From assembly GCA_003223395.1 (NCBI GenBank), contig QHUZ01000046.1:1-63154 (forward strand): DNA of 63,154 bases, in the 5' to 3' direction. This DNA is from Gemmatimonadota bacterium. Lineage in GTDB: Bacteria > Gemmatimonadota > Gemmatimonadetes > Gemmatimonadales > GWC2-71-9. Both the position numbers and the translations under genes were made by a program. Of the stretch, positions 55,012-61,886 are shown piece after piece; position 1 is the first letter of the stretch, and each line of letters begins with the position of its first letter. The notes under the pieces were generated by a model that ran no database searches, was not told the DNA's origin, and saw nothing but the letters and a program-made list of their open reading frames with translations.

Positions 55012-55750
55012 TGGTCAGGGTTTGCTCGTGCTCGTGGATCCGGTCCGCACCAGCGGCGCGGAGGCGGAACGCATTGCACGCGCGGCGAAAGCGGCGGGTG
55101 TGCGTGGGCTGCTGATCGGCTCGTCATTCGACGGCGCCGCCCAGACCCACGACGTGGCGCGGGCGCTGCGGGCCAACGCGCCCGGCATACCGGTGGCGCT
55201 GTTTCCCGGATCGGCCATGCAGCTCACCGATCAAGTGGATCTGGTGCTCTTCCTGTCGCTCGTGTCGGGCCGCAATCCGCAGTATCTGATCGAGGAGCAC
55301 GTGCGCGCGGTGCCGTTTTTGCGGCAACATCCGGTCCCGACGCTGTCGACCGCCTACATCCTCATCGACGGCGGGCGGGTAACGAGCGTGGAGTCGGTGA
55401 GCCAGACGCGGCCACTCCCTGCCGATAAGCCCGAGCTGGCCGCCGCTCACGCGACCGCCGCCAATCTGATCGGGATGCAGGCGGTCTATCTCGACGCCGG
55501 CAGCGGGGCCGAGCGGCCGGTCTCACCGGAGGTGATTCGTGCGTGCCGCGCGGCCGTGCCGAAGTGCGCGCTGTTCGTCGGGGGCGGCATTCGCACGCCG
55601 GCGCTGGCGCGCGCCGCGCGGCAGGCAGGGGCAGACTTCGTCGTCATCGGCACCGTCGTCGAAGAAGGACCGCCAGGAGGGGGAGGGGGAGGGGGAGGGC
55701 GAGGGGGGGAACTCGGGGGTCTGGAGGCGTTCGTCGAGGCTGTGCGGTGA
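55001..55750 (+). CDS. Geranylgeranylglyceryl phosphate synthase family (PcrB/GGGPS-like)
   Basis: 249 residues, TIM-barrel. Recognisable blocks are LLVLVDPVRTSG, GVRGLLIGSSFDGA, VALFPGSAMQLTDQVDLVLF, SLVSGRNPQYLIEEHV, NLIGMQAVYLDAGSGAERPV and FVGGGIRTPALARAARQAGA, which fit the GGGPS/PcrB family. In archaea it forms the first ether bond of membrane lipids; bacterial relatives either make heptaprenylglyceryl phosphate or have unsettled roles, and the FCB group is known to carry group II members. The C-terminus is altered by a Gly-rich hexamer repeat (55676-55708). Overlaps gmhA by 4 bp. Confidence 0.85.
   Translation: MRLDGQGLLVLVDPVRTSGAEAERIARAAKAAGVRGLLIGSSFDGAAQTHDVARALRANAPGIPVALFPGSAMQLTDQVDLVLFLSLVSGRNPQYLIEEHVRAVPFLRQHPVPTLSTAYILIDGGRVTSVESVSQTRPLPADKPELAAAHATAANLIGMQAVYLDAGSGAERPVSPEVIRACRAAVPKCALFVGGGIRTPALARAARQAGADFVVIGTVVEEGPPGGGGGGGGRGGELGGLEAFVEAVR
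55676..55708 (+). repeat. G-rich hexamer repeat in the GGGPS-like gene
   Basis: Four tandem GGGGGA-type units (GGAGGGGGAGGGGGAGGGGG) and a degenerate fifth encode a poly-Gly tract near the C-terminus. G-runs of this sort can form quadruplexes and are prone to slippage. Confidence 0.75.
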
Positions 55751-56319
55751 GCGCCGAGAAAATCCGCGAGTCCCTGGGCGGCCTGGCGGCGCTCGCCGGC
55801 CAGGTCGCAGCGGAGCAGGCGGATCAGATCGCGGCGATTGCCGAGCGGTTCGAGGGCACGCTGCGCCTCGGCGGTACCCTGTTCTTCGCGGGAAACGGTG
55901 GGAGCGCCGCCGACGCCCAGCACGTCGCCACCGAGTACGTGGTGCGCTACCAGACCAACCGGCCGGCGATGCGCGCGGTTGCGCTCACGACCGACACGTC
56001 GTTGCTCACGGCATGCGCCAACGACATGGGGTTCGATGAAGTCTTCGCCAGGCAGGTCGAAGCGCTGGCCGAGCCGGGAGACCTGCTCGTGTTGCATTCG
56101 ACGTCCGGGGAGAGTCCCAACGTGATTCGCGCCGCGCAGGCCGCCAAGGCGCGGGGGGTGGGCGTCGTGGCGCTGCTCGGACGCACCGGCGGCCAGCTCA
56201 AAGACCTTGCCGATCTCGTCCTCATCGTGCCCTCGTCCGAGACGGCGCGCATCCAGGAGCTGCATCTCGCGATCGAGCACGTGATCTGCGACCTGGTCGA
56301 AGATCGGTTGAAGGATTGA
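55747..56319 (+). CDS. gmhA: Phosphoheptose isomerase (SIS domain)
   Basis: 190 residues from GTG 55747 (4-bp overlap). SIS fold with GGTLFFAGNGGSAADAQHVATEYV (substrate loop; conserved Glu), ALTTDTSLLTACANDMGFDE, LLVLHSTSGESPNVIRAAQA and QELHLAIEHVICDLVE. It converts sedoheptulose 7-phosphate to D-glycero-D-manno-heptose 7-phosphate for LPS inner core, in line with the diderm envelope and LptD-like gene. DiaA-type SIS proteins look similar, but the Glu/His pattern favours GmhA. Confidence 0.88.
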   Translation: MSAEKIRESLGGLAALAGQVAAEQADQIAAIAERFEGTLRLGGTLFFAGNGGSAADAQHVATEYVVRYQTNRPAMRAVALTTDTSLLTACANDMGFDEVFARQVEALAEPGDLLVLHSTSGESPNVIRAAQAAKARGVGVVALLGRTGGQLKDLADLVLIVPSSETARIQELHLAIEHVICDLVEDRLKD

Positions 56320-57044
56320 TCGATCTCCGCGGGAAGCGGGCGTTTGTGACCGGCGGCGGCCGGGGCATTGGGCGTGCGACGGCCGTACTGCTTGCGCGGG
56401 CCGGCGCGAAGGTCGCCGTCGGGTACCGCAGCCGCAAACCCGCCGCCGATGCGCACGTCACTGCCGCCGTCCGCGGCGATCTCGGCACGCCGACCGGGGC
56501 CACCAAGGCCGTCGCAGAGGCGCTGCGGGCGCTCGGCGGCAGTCTCGACATTCTCGTGATCAATCATGGCGTCTGGCCGGCCGACGACGTGCCCGTCGCG
56601 AAGCTGAGCGACGCGCAGTGGGAGTCCACCCGGCGCGCGAATCTCGACGCCGTGATCTACGTCTGCCGAGCCGCGATTCCGCACATCACCGAAGGGGGAA
56701 CGATCGTCCTGGTGTCATCGACCGCCGGTCAGCGGGGCGAGGCGTTTCACGCCGATTACGCCGCCACGAAAGGCGCGGTTATCGCGATTACCAAATCCCT
56801 CGCGGTCGAGCTCGCGCCGCAGATCACGATCAACTGCGTGGCGCCGGGGTGGGTCGACACCGAGATGTCGGCGAAGCCGTACGCCGCCGGCGGTCGTGCG
56901 GCCATCGAGAACACGATTCCGCTGCGGCGCGTCGCCAGCGCCGAGGATGTGGCGGGTCCGATTCTGTTTCTCTGTTCCCCGCTCGCGAGGCACATGACCG
57001 GCGAGATTCTCAACGTGAACGGCGGCTCAGTGCTCTGCGGATGA
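56316..57044 (+). CDS. Short-chain dehydrogenase/reductase (FabG-like)
   Basis: 242 residues from a TTG that overlaps the gmhA stop by 4 bp. Classical SDR: cofactor motif VTGGGRGIGRATAVLLARAG, NxxG-like VINHGVWP, SSTAGQRGE and catalytic DYAATKGAVIA (Tyr-x-x-x-Lys). It ends LNVNGGSVLCG as FabG-type oxoacyl-ACP reductases do. The actual substrate is unknown; the position between gmhA and cca does not point to fatty-acid synthesis. Intact, with its stop overlapping cca. Confidence 0.85.
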   Translation: MIDLRGKRAFVTGGGRGIGRATAVLLARAGAKVAVGYRSRKPAADAHVTAAVRGDLGTPTGATKAVAEALRALGGSLDILVINHGVWPADDVPVAKLSDAQWESTRRANLDAVIYVCRAAIPHITEGGTIVLVSSTAGQRGEAFHADYAATKGAVIAITKSLAVELAPQITINCVAPGWVDTEMSAKPYAAGGRAAIENTIPLRRVASAEDVAGPILFLCSPLARHMTGEILNVNGGSVLCG

Positions 57045-58216
57045 CGTTCCCCGAGAAGCTGCCCATACCGTCCGAAGTCCTGAAGATTGCCAAGAAGCTC
57101 GAGGACGCGGGCTTCGAGACGTGGTGCGTGGGTGGCGCGATCCGGGACAACCTCCTCGGCGTCGAGAATCACGACTTCGATCTCACGACTGCGGCGCCGT
57201 CCGCCGAGGTCCAGAAACTGTTCAAGCGTACGGTCCCGGTAGGGATCGAGCACGGCACGGTCGCCGTGCTCGACGGCGCCAATCAGCAGCACGAGGTCAC
57301 GACATTTCGGAAGGATATCAAAACGGACGGCCGCCACGCGGTGGTGGAGTTCGGCGTGTCGCTCATGGACGATCTGGCGCGACGCGACTTCACGATCAAC
57401 TCCATCGCCTATCATCCCATCCGGCACGAGTGGCGGGATCCATTTGGGGGCGAACAGGATCTCGCGAAGAAGCTGATTCGGTCCGTCGGCGATCCGAACT
57501 GGCGGTTTCAGGAAGACTATCTGCGGATTCTGCGTGCGCTGCGCTTCAGCGCGCGCTTCGAGTTCCGGATTCATGCGCGCACCCTGGAGGCCGCCAAGGC
57601 GAACATCCAGGGACTCGCCCAGCTGTCGGCCGAGCGCGTGCGGGACGAATGGTTCAAGGGACTGAAGACCGCCGCGCGCCCGTCGAAACTGGTTGCACTC
57701 TGGTGGGATGTGGGCGCGATTCGAATCTGGCTCCCCGAGATGCGGGATGCGGGAAGCGGGATGCGCGATGCCATGAAGCACGTCGACAAACTTCCGCGGG
57801 ATCCGGTACTGATCACGGCGTTTCTGGCGAAGGATCCGGCGTCGTTGCTCACGCGTCTCAAATGCTCGACACGAGACATCGAACGCGGCCGTGCGATCGG
57901 GCTCTGGCGCGACAAATACCCAGATGCGAAAGATGCGACGGCGACACGGCGCTGGCTGTCAGCGGTAGGCGATCATGCGGACGACCTTCTAGCGTTGCTC
58001 CCCGCTCCCCGCTCCCCGCTCACTCAGGCAGTCGAGAAGATCCGAGCGGCAAACGCTCCGCTGACGCTGAAGGACCTCGCCGTGAAGGGCGACGATCTCA
58101 TCGCTGCGGGCGTGCGCCCCGGACCGGACGTCGGCGAGGCGCTCGCGCGGCTGCTCGAGGAAGTGCTCGAAGACCCGTCCCGCAACACCAAAGCGTACCT
58201 CCTGTCGCGTGTCTAA
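57041..58216 (+). CDS. cca: CCA-adding/poly(A) polymerase-type nucleotidyltransferase
   Basis: 391 residues from ATG 57041 (ATGA overlap). N-terminal class II nucleotidyltransferase: GFETWCVGGAIRDNLLGVEN, HDFDLTTAAPSAEVQKLF, VPVGIEHGTVAVLDG and DDLARRDFTINSIAYHP; RFQEDYLRILRALRFSARFE is the neck motif. It adds or repairs the CCA end of tRNAs, though a PcnB-type or split A-/CC-adding enzyme cannot be excluded. The C-terminal half has low conservation and holds two inverted simple repeats (57741-58025). The longer upstream in-frame reading is a shadow of the SDR gene. Confidence 0.88.
   Translation: MTFPEKLPIPSEVLKIAKKLEDAGFETWCVGGAIRDNLLGVENHDFDLTTAAPSAEVQKLFKRTVPVGIEHGTVAVLDGANQQHEVTTFRKDIKTDGRHAVVEFGVSLMDDLARRDFTINSIAYHPIRHEWRDPFGGEQDLAKKLIRSVGDPNWRFQEDYLRILRALRFSARFEFRIHARTLEAAKANIQGLAQLSAERVRDEWFKGLKTAARPSKLVALWWDVGAIRIWLPEMRDAGSGMRDAMKHVDKLPRDPVLITAFLAKDPASLLTRLKCSTRDIERGRAIGLWRDKYPDAKDATATRRWLSAVGDHADDLLALLPAPRSPLTQAVEKIRAANAPLTLKDLAVKGDDLIAAGVRPGPDVGEALARLLEEVLEDPSRNTKAYLLSRV
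57741..58025 (+). repeat. Inverted GCGGGAN / CCCCGCT repeat pair inside cca
   Basis: The left arm (57741-57770) has GCGGGATGCGGGAAGCGGGA, encoding RDAGSGMRDA. The right arm (57996-58025) is TGCTCCCCGCTCCCCGCTCC and further units, encoding LLPAPRSPLT. The right arm read on the other strand is GCGGGGA repeated three times, the same 7-bp type as the left arm. The arms are about 225 bp apart, in the poorly conserved C-terminal half of the protein. Confidence 0.7.
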
Positions 58217-58928
58217 GGCGCTGCTGTACGCGCTCGTCGCGGCGGCCGGCAACGTGCTCGGTGCGCTCGCCGTCACCCGGCGCGCCGTCCGCGAGCTGCG
58301 CGTCATCGAGCTACTGGTGGCGTTCGGCGCGGGATTCATGCTTGCGGTGGCCATCGTGGAGCTGTTGCCTGCGGCGCTGCCCCGCAGCGGCTCCAGTGGG
58401 CCCGCGCTGGTGCTCGTGGGCTATCTCGCGGTGCATCTCACGCAGCATACCGTGACGCCGCACTTCCATTTCGGGGAAGAAACCCACACGGTCAGCTCCA
58501 TCGCGGGAACATCGGCGCTCGTGGGTCTGCTGCTGCACACGTTCTTCGATGGCGTCGCGATCGCGAGCGCGTTCCTCGTGCGGTCGGAGCTTGGCATCAT
58601 GGTGTTCATCGCCATCTTTCTCCACAAGCTGCCGGAAGGCGTGACGATCTCGAGCCTGATGCTGGCGGGCGGGCGGAGCGGGGGACGAGCGGTGGGGGCG
58701 GCGGCGCTGCTCGGCGTGGCGACCATGCTGGGTGTGGTCCTCACCGAGCAGATGGGCTTTCTCGTCCAGCACGGCCTTGCGCTGTCGGCCGGCGTGACGA
58801 TCTATGTGGCGGCGTCGAATCTCGTGCCAGAATTCCAGGGTAAGCAGGGATGGAAGCTGCCGGCGGCCTTCTTTGCCGGCGCGGCGATATTTTTCTTGAC
58901 CAAGGTGCTGATGGACGGCGCGTCGTGA
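58209..58928 (+). CDS. ZIP-family metal transporter
   Basis: 239 residues, GTG start 8 bp inside cca. About eight hydrophobic segments; the metal site residues are in LLLHTFFDGVAIASAFLV (His, Asp) and FIAIFLHKLPEGVTISSLML (HxxxE-type). A histidine-rich loop (HLTQHTVTPHFHFGEETH) lies between helices 3 and 4 and could bind zinc. Expected to import Zn, Fe or Mn into the cytoplasm. Its stop overlaps the rarA start by 4 bp. Confidence 0.9.
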   Translation: MSKALLYALVAAAGNVLGALAVTRRAVRELRVIELLVAFGAGFMLAVAIVELLPAALPRSGSSGPALVLVGYLAVHLTQHTVTPHFHFGEETHTVSSIAGTSALVGLLLHTFFDGVAIASAFLVRSELGIMVFIAIFLHKLPEGVTISSLMLAGGRSGGRAVGAAALLGVATMLGVVLTEQMGFLVQHGLALSAGVTIYVAASNLVPEFQGKQGWKLPAAFFAGAAIFFLTKVLMDGAS

Positions 58929-60256
58929 CGGAACCGACACTGTTTCAAGGCTCCAGCGAGCCTCTCGCTGCGCGCATGCGGCCCAAGACGCTCGAGCAAT
59001 TCTTGGGGCAAGAGCATCTGCTGGGCCCCGGGAAAGCACTAGGCGATCTGATCCGCCGCGGCGACGTTGGGTCGTGCATCTTCTGGGGGCCGCCGGGCTC
59101 CGGCAAGACGACGCTCGCCAAGATCATCGCCAACTACACCGATCGGCACTTCGAGCCATTCTCCGCCGTAACCGAAGGCGTGGCCCGCGTGCGTGAGATC
59201 ATCAAAGAGGCCGAAGAGCGGCTCAAGTATCGCGGACAGGGCACCATCCTGTTCTGCGACGAGATCCACCGCTTCAACAAGGGCCAGCAGGATGCGTTCT
59301 TGCCCTGGGTCGAAAACGGGATCATCACGCTCATCGGCGCAACCACGGAGAATCCAAGCTTCGAGCTCACCGGAGCCCTCCTCTCCCGGTGCAGGGTGTT
59401 TGTGCTGGAACCGTTGAACGACGCACACATCAATACGCTTCTCACGCGAGCGATCGACGCGGAAAACAAAGGGAGAGGGGAGAAGGGAGAAGTACGATTC
59501 GGTGACGATGCCCTGGAACTGCTCGTTACGCATGCTCAAGGTGATGCGCGACGCGCGTTGAACACACTCGAAGCCGTCTTCAAGCACGTGTCGAACATCT
59601 CCCCTCTCCCCTCTCCCGTTCCTGGTGAAGTCATCCGCCAAGTTTTGGAGAAGCCGTTACCGGTTTACGACAAGGCCGGCGAACAGCACTTCAACCTGAT
59701 CTCGGCGCTCCATAAGGCGATCCGCGGCTCGGACGTCGATGGGGCGCTGTATTGGCTCGCCCGCATGCTGGCCGGTGGAGAGGATCCGCTGTACATCGCG
59801 CGGCGACTCGTGCGCATGGCGCTCGAGGACATCGGGCTGGCGGATCCGCGGGCCCTGACCGTCTGCATCGCGGCCAAAGACGCGTACCACTTCCTCGGCA
59901 GTCCCGAGGGCGAGCTGGCACTCGCGGAGGCCGCCATCTATCTCGCCACCGCGCCGAAGTCGAACCGCGCGTACGCCGCGTTCGGAGACGCGCAGGCCGC
60001 TGCCCAGGAGCATCCTGCCGAGCCCGTGCCGCTCCACATTCGCAATGCGCCGACCGGTCTGATGAAGGATCTGGGATACGGCAAGGGTTACAAGTACGCC
60101 CACGACTACGACCAGGCGTATGCGCCGCAGGAGTACCTGCCGGAAGCGTTGCGGGGAGCGAAGTGGTACCAGCCCGCCGACGCCGGTTACGAAAAAACGG
60201 TCAGGGAGCGGGTCGAGTGGTGGGAGAAGCTGAAACGAGATGCAGGAAGGGCGTGA
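58925..60256 (+). CDS. rarA: Replication-associated recombination protein A (MgsA/RarA)
   Basis: 443 residues from GTG 58925. AAA+ ATPase: [20 protein letters not shown], Walker [19 protein letters not shown], Walker [21 protein letters not shown], sensor 1 [19 protein letters not shown] and the C-terminal tetramerisation part ([20 protein letters not shown]). RarA acts at stalled forks with SSB. An in-frame pair of inverted GA/CT repeats (59468-59623) interrupts the middle of the protein, giving extra residues ([13 protein letters not shown] and [10 protein letters not shown]). Confidence 0.94.
   Translation: MTEPTLFQGSSEPLAARMRPKTLEQFLGQEHLLGPGKALGDLIRRGDVGSCIFWGPPGSGKTTLAKIIANYTDRHFEPFSAVTEGVARVREIIKEAEERLKYRGQGTILFCDEIHRFNKGQQDAFLPWVENGIITLIGATTENPSFELTGALLSRCRVFVLEPLNDAHINTLLTRAIDAENKGRGEKGEVRFGDDALELLVTHAQGDARRALNTLEAVFKHVSNISPLPSPVPGEVIRQVLEKPLPVYDKAGEQHFNLISALHKAIRGSDVDGALYWLARMLAGGEDPLYIARRLVRMALEDIGLADPRALTVCIAAKDAYHFLGSPEGELALAEAAIYLATAPKSNRAYAAFGDAQAAAQEHPAEPVPLHIRNAPTGLMKDLGYGKGYKYAHDYDQAYAPQEYLPEALRGAKWYQPADAGYEKTVRERVEWWEKLKRDAGRA
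59468..59623 (+). repeat. Inverted GGGAGA / TCTCCC repeat pair inside rarA
   Basis: The left arm (59468-59492) is GGGAGAGGGGAGAAGGGAGA with flanks; the right arm (59599-59623) is TCTCCCCTCTCCCCTCTCCC. Their strands are complementary over about 18-20 bp with few mismatches and they are 106 bp apart. Both arms encode non-conserved insertions in RarA. Confidence 0.75.
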
Positions 60257-60257
60257 G

Positions 60258-60638
60258 ATGATCCTCGGCGTGGGTTTGGATGTCGTGGCGGTCGGCAGGG
60301 TCGAGCGCTCGCTGCTGCACGACGACGTCGCGGAGTTCGTCGAGCGCGTCTTCACCGCGGCAGAGCACACCGAGTGCGAGGCGCGGGCAGACCGTGCCCA
60401 GGCACTGGCGGCGCGGTTTGCCGCGAAGGAAGCCTGCTTCAAGGCACTCGGCACAGGCTGGGCCGTGGGTGTTTCATTCCAACAAATCGAGGTGACGAGT
60501 GGGGACGCCGGGAGGCCCGAGCTGCGGCTTTCCGGGGCGGCGGCAGCCCGTGCCGAGGCCATGGGGGTTCGTAGTGTGCATGTGACGCTCTCACATGAGC
60601 GTGACTACGCCGCCGCGGTGGTGATTCTCGAGGGGTAG
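60258..60638 (+). CDS. acpS: Holo-[acyl-carrier-protein] synthase
   Basis: 126 residues from ATG 60258, preceded by GGAAGG; an earlier in-frame ATG at 60240 overlaps rarA. Motifs: MILGVGLDVVAVGRVE (Asp Mg ligand) and AARFAAKEACFKALGTG (Glu and Lys of the WxxKEA pattern). It transfers 4'-phosphopantetheine to ACP. It is the last gene of the long run that begins at aroQ, and it is 220 bp before a possible non-ribosomal peptide cluster; AcpS may or may not serve carrier domains there. Confidence 0.93.
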   Translation: MILGVGLDVVAVGRVERSLLHDDVAEFVERVFTAAEHTECEARADRAQALAARFAAKEACFKALGTGWAVGVSFQQIEVTSGDAGRPELRLSGAAAARAEAMGVRSVHVTLSHERDYAAAVVILEG

Positions 60639-60676
60639 CGGAACTGTCACAAGTTTGCAGCACTCGCCTGAGGACG

Positions 60677-60706
60677 TTGGCGCCGCCAGCGATCCCGCTC
60701 TATACA
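60677..60706 (+). promoter_or_regulatory. Possible promoter before the LLM monooxygenase
   Basis: TTGGCG (60677-60682) and TATACA (60701-60706) are 18 bp apart, in the 219-bp gap (60639-60857) between acpS and the next gene. The gap holds no convincing gene; an AT-rich stretch follows at 60707-60735. The 5' leader would be about 140 nt. No operator could be identified. Confidence 0.4.
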
Positions 60707-60857
60707 GATAACATGTTTCTCGACAATAAGTTAGCGCCCATGTGTCGCGCCGGCGCCATAGCTCGGCTTTTGCGATGTCGCCGGTCGGGAGGGGCACGAG
60801 CGCCCTGCGGCCACGAACGCTGGCGCGCGGCGCACCCCGGCGTCCGGGAGACCTGTC

Positions 60858-61886
60858 ATGCCAGCCGACTCGAACGGCCAGTCGATCAAGATCTTCTCCA
60901 CGTGCCCCCCATCGAATCTTGTGGAGCCGGGGAGCTATCGCCGCCAGGTGATCGACATCGCTCGATGGAGCGAGGCCGCGGGGTGCGAAGGAATCCTGGT
61001 CTATACCGACAACGGGCTGGTCGACCCGTGGCTGGTGGCACAGATGATCATCACCCACACGGAGCGCCTCTCCCCTCTGGTCGCGGTGCAGCCGATCTAC
61101 ATGCACGCCTATTCAGTCGCCAAGATGGTGGCCTCGCTCGGGTTGCTGTACGGGCGCCGCGTGTACCTGAATATGGTAGCGGGCGGGTTCAAGACCGACC
61201 TGAACGCGCTCAACGATCCCACCCCGCACGACGAGCGATACACCAGGCTGGTCGAGTACACCTCGCTGGTCATGGCGCTGCTCCGAGGCGGGCAGCCCGT
61301 GACGCACGAGGGCCATTATTACCGCGTCACAAACCTGAAGATGACGCCGTCGCTGCCGGCCGACCTTGTGCCGGGCGTGTTTATGTCCGGGTCTTCGGCG
61401 GCGGGCGTCGAGGCCGCCCGGGCGCTCGGTGCGACGGCGGTGCAGTATCCGAAGCCCGCCGCTGATTACGCGGGCTCCGGCACTATCGATGCGGTGGAGT
61501 CGGGCGTTCGGATCGGGATCATCGCACGCGACACCGCTGACGAGGCCTGGAGCACGGCGCGCGCCCGCTTTCCCGAGGATCGGAAGGGGCAGCTCACTCA
61601 CCAGATGGCGATGAAGGTGTCCGACTCGGTGTGGCACAGCCAGCTGTCGGAGCTCGTCAAGGCAGGCGGTGATCGGGAACAGAACCCGTACTGGCTGGTT
61701 CCCTTCGAGAATTACAAGACGTTCTGCCCGTATCTCGTGGGCAGCTACGAGCGAGTGGCGGACGAAGTCGCCCGCTATGTGGGTGCTGGCTACCGCACGT
61801 TCATCCTCGACGTCCCGGCCAGCCCGGAGGAGCTGGGGCACATCCGCGTCGTGTTCGAGCAGGCCACGAGCCGCGTGGCGTCATGA
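60858..61886 (+). CDS. LLM-class flavin-dependent monooxygenase
   Basis: 342 residues, a bacterial-luciferase-like TIM barrel: IDIARWSEAAGCEGILVYTD, PLVAVQPIYMHAYSVAKMVA, RRVYLNMVAGGFKTDLNALN and GVFMSGSSAAGVEAARALGA are reminiscent of SsuD-type and natural-product-associated members. Such enzymes use FMNH2 and O2 to hydroxylate a substrate or cleave C-S bonds. Its stop overlaps an adenylation gene by 4 bp (ATGA), so a tailoring role in a peptide pathway is plausible (inference). An alkanesulfonate role remains possible. Confidence 0.85.
   Translation: MPADSNGQSIKIFSTCPPSNLVEPGSYRRQVIDIARWSEAAGCEGILVYTDNGLVDPWLVAQMIITHTERLSPLVAVQPIYMHAYSVAKMVASLGLLYGRRVYLNMVAGGFKTDLNALNDPTPHDERYTRLVEYTSLVMALLRGGQPVTHEGHYYRVTNLKMTPSLPADLVPGVFMSGSSAAGVEAARALGATAVQYPKPAADYAGSGTIDAVESGVRIGIIARDTADEAWSTARARFPEDRKGQLTHQMAMKVSDSVWHSQLSELVKAGGDREQNPYWLVPFENYKTFCPYLVGSYERVADEVARYVGAGYRTFILDVPASPEELGHIRVVFEQATSRVAS

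Noticed and set aside
60707-60745. LuxR-like or dyad operator before the LLM monooxygenase
   Set aside because: TAAC ... GTTA ends are complementary but the inside bases do not pair, so it is not a convincing operator.
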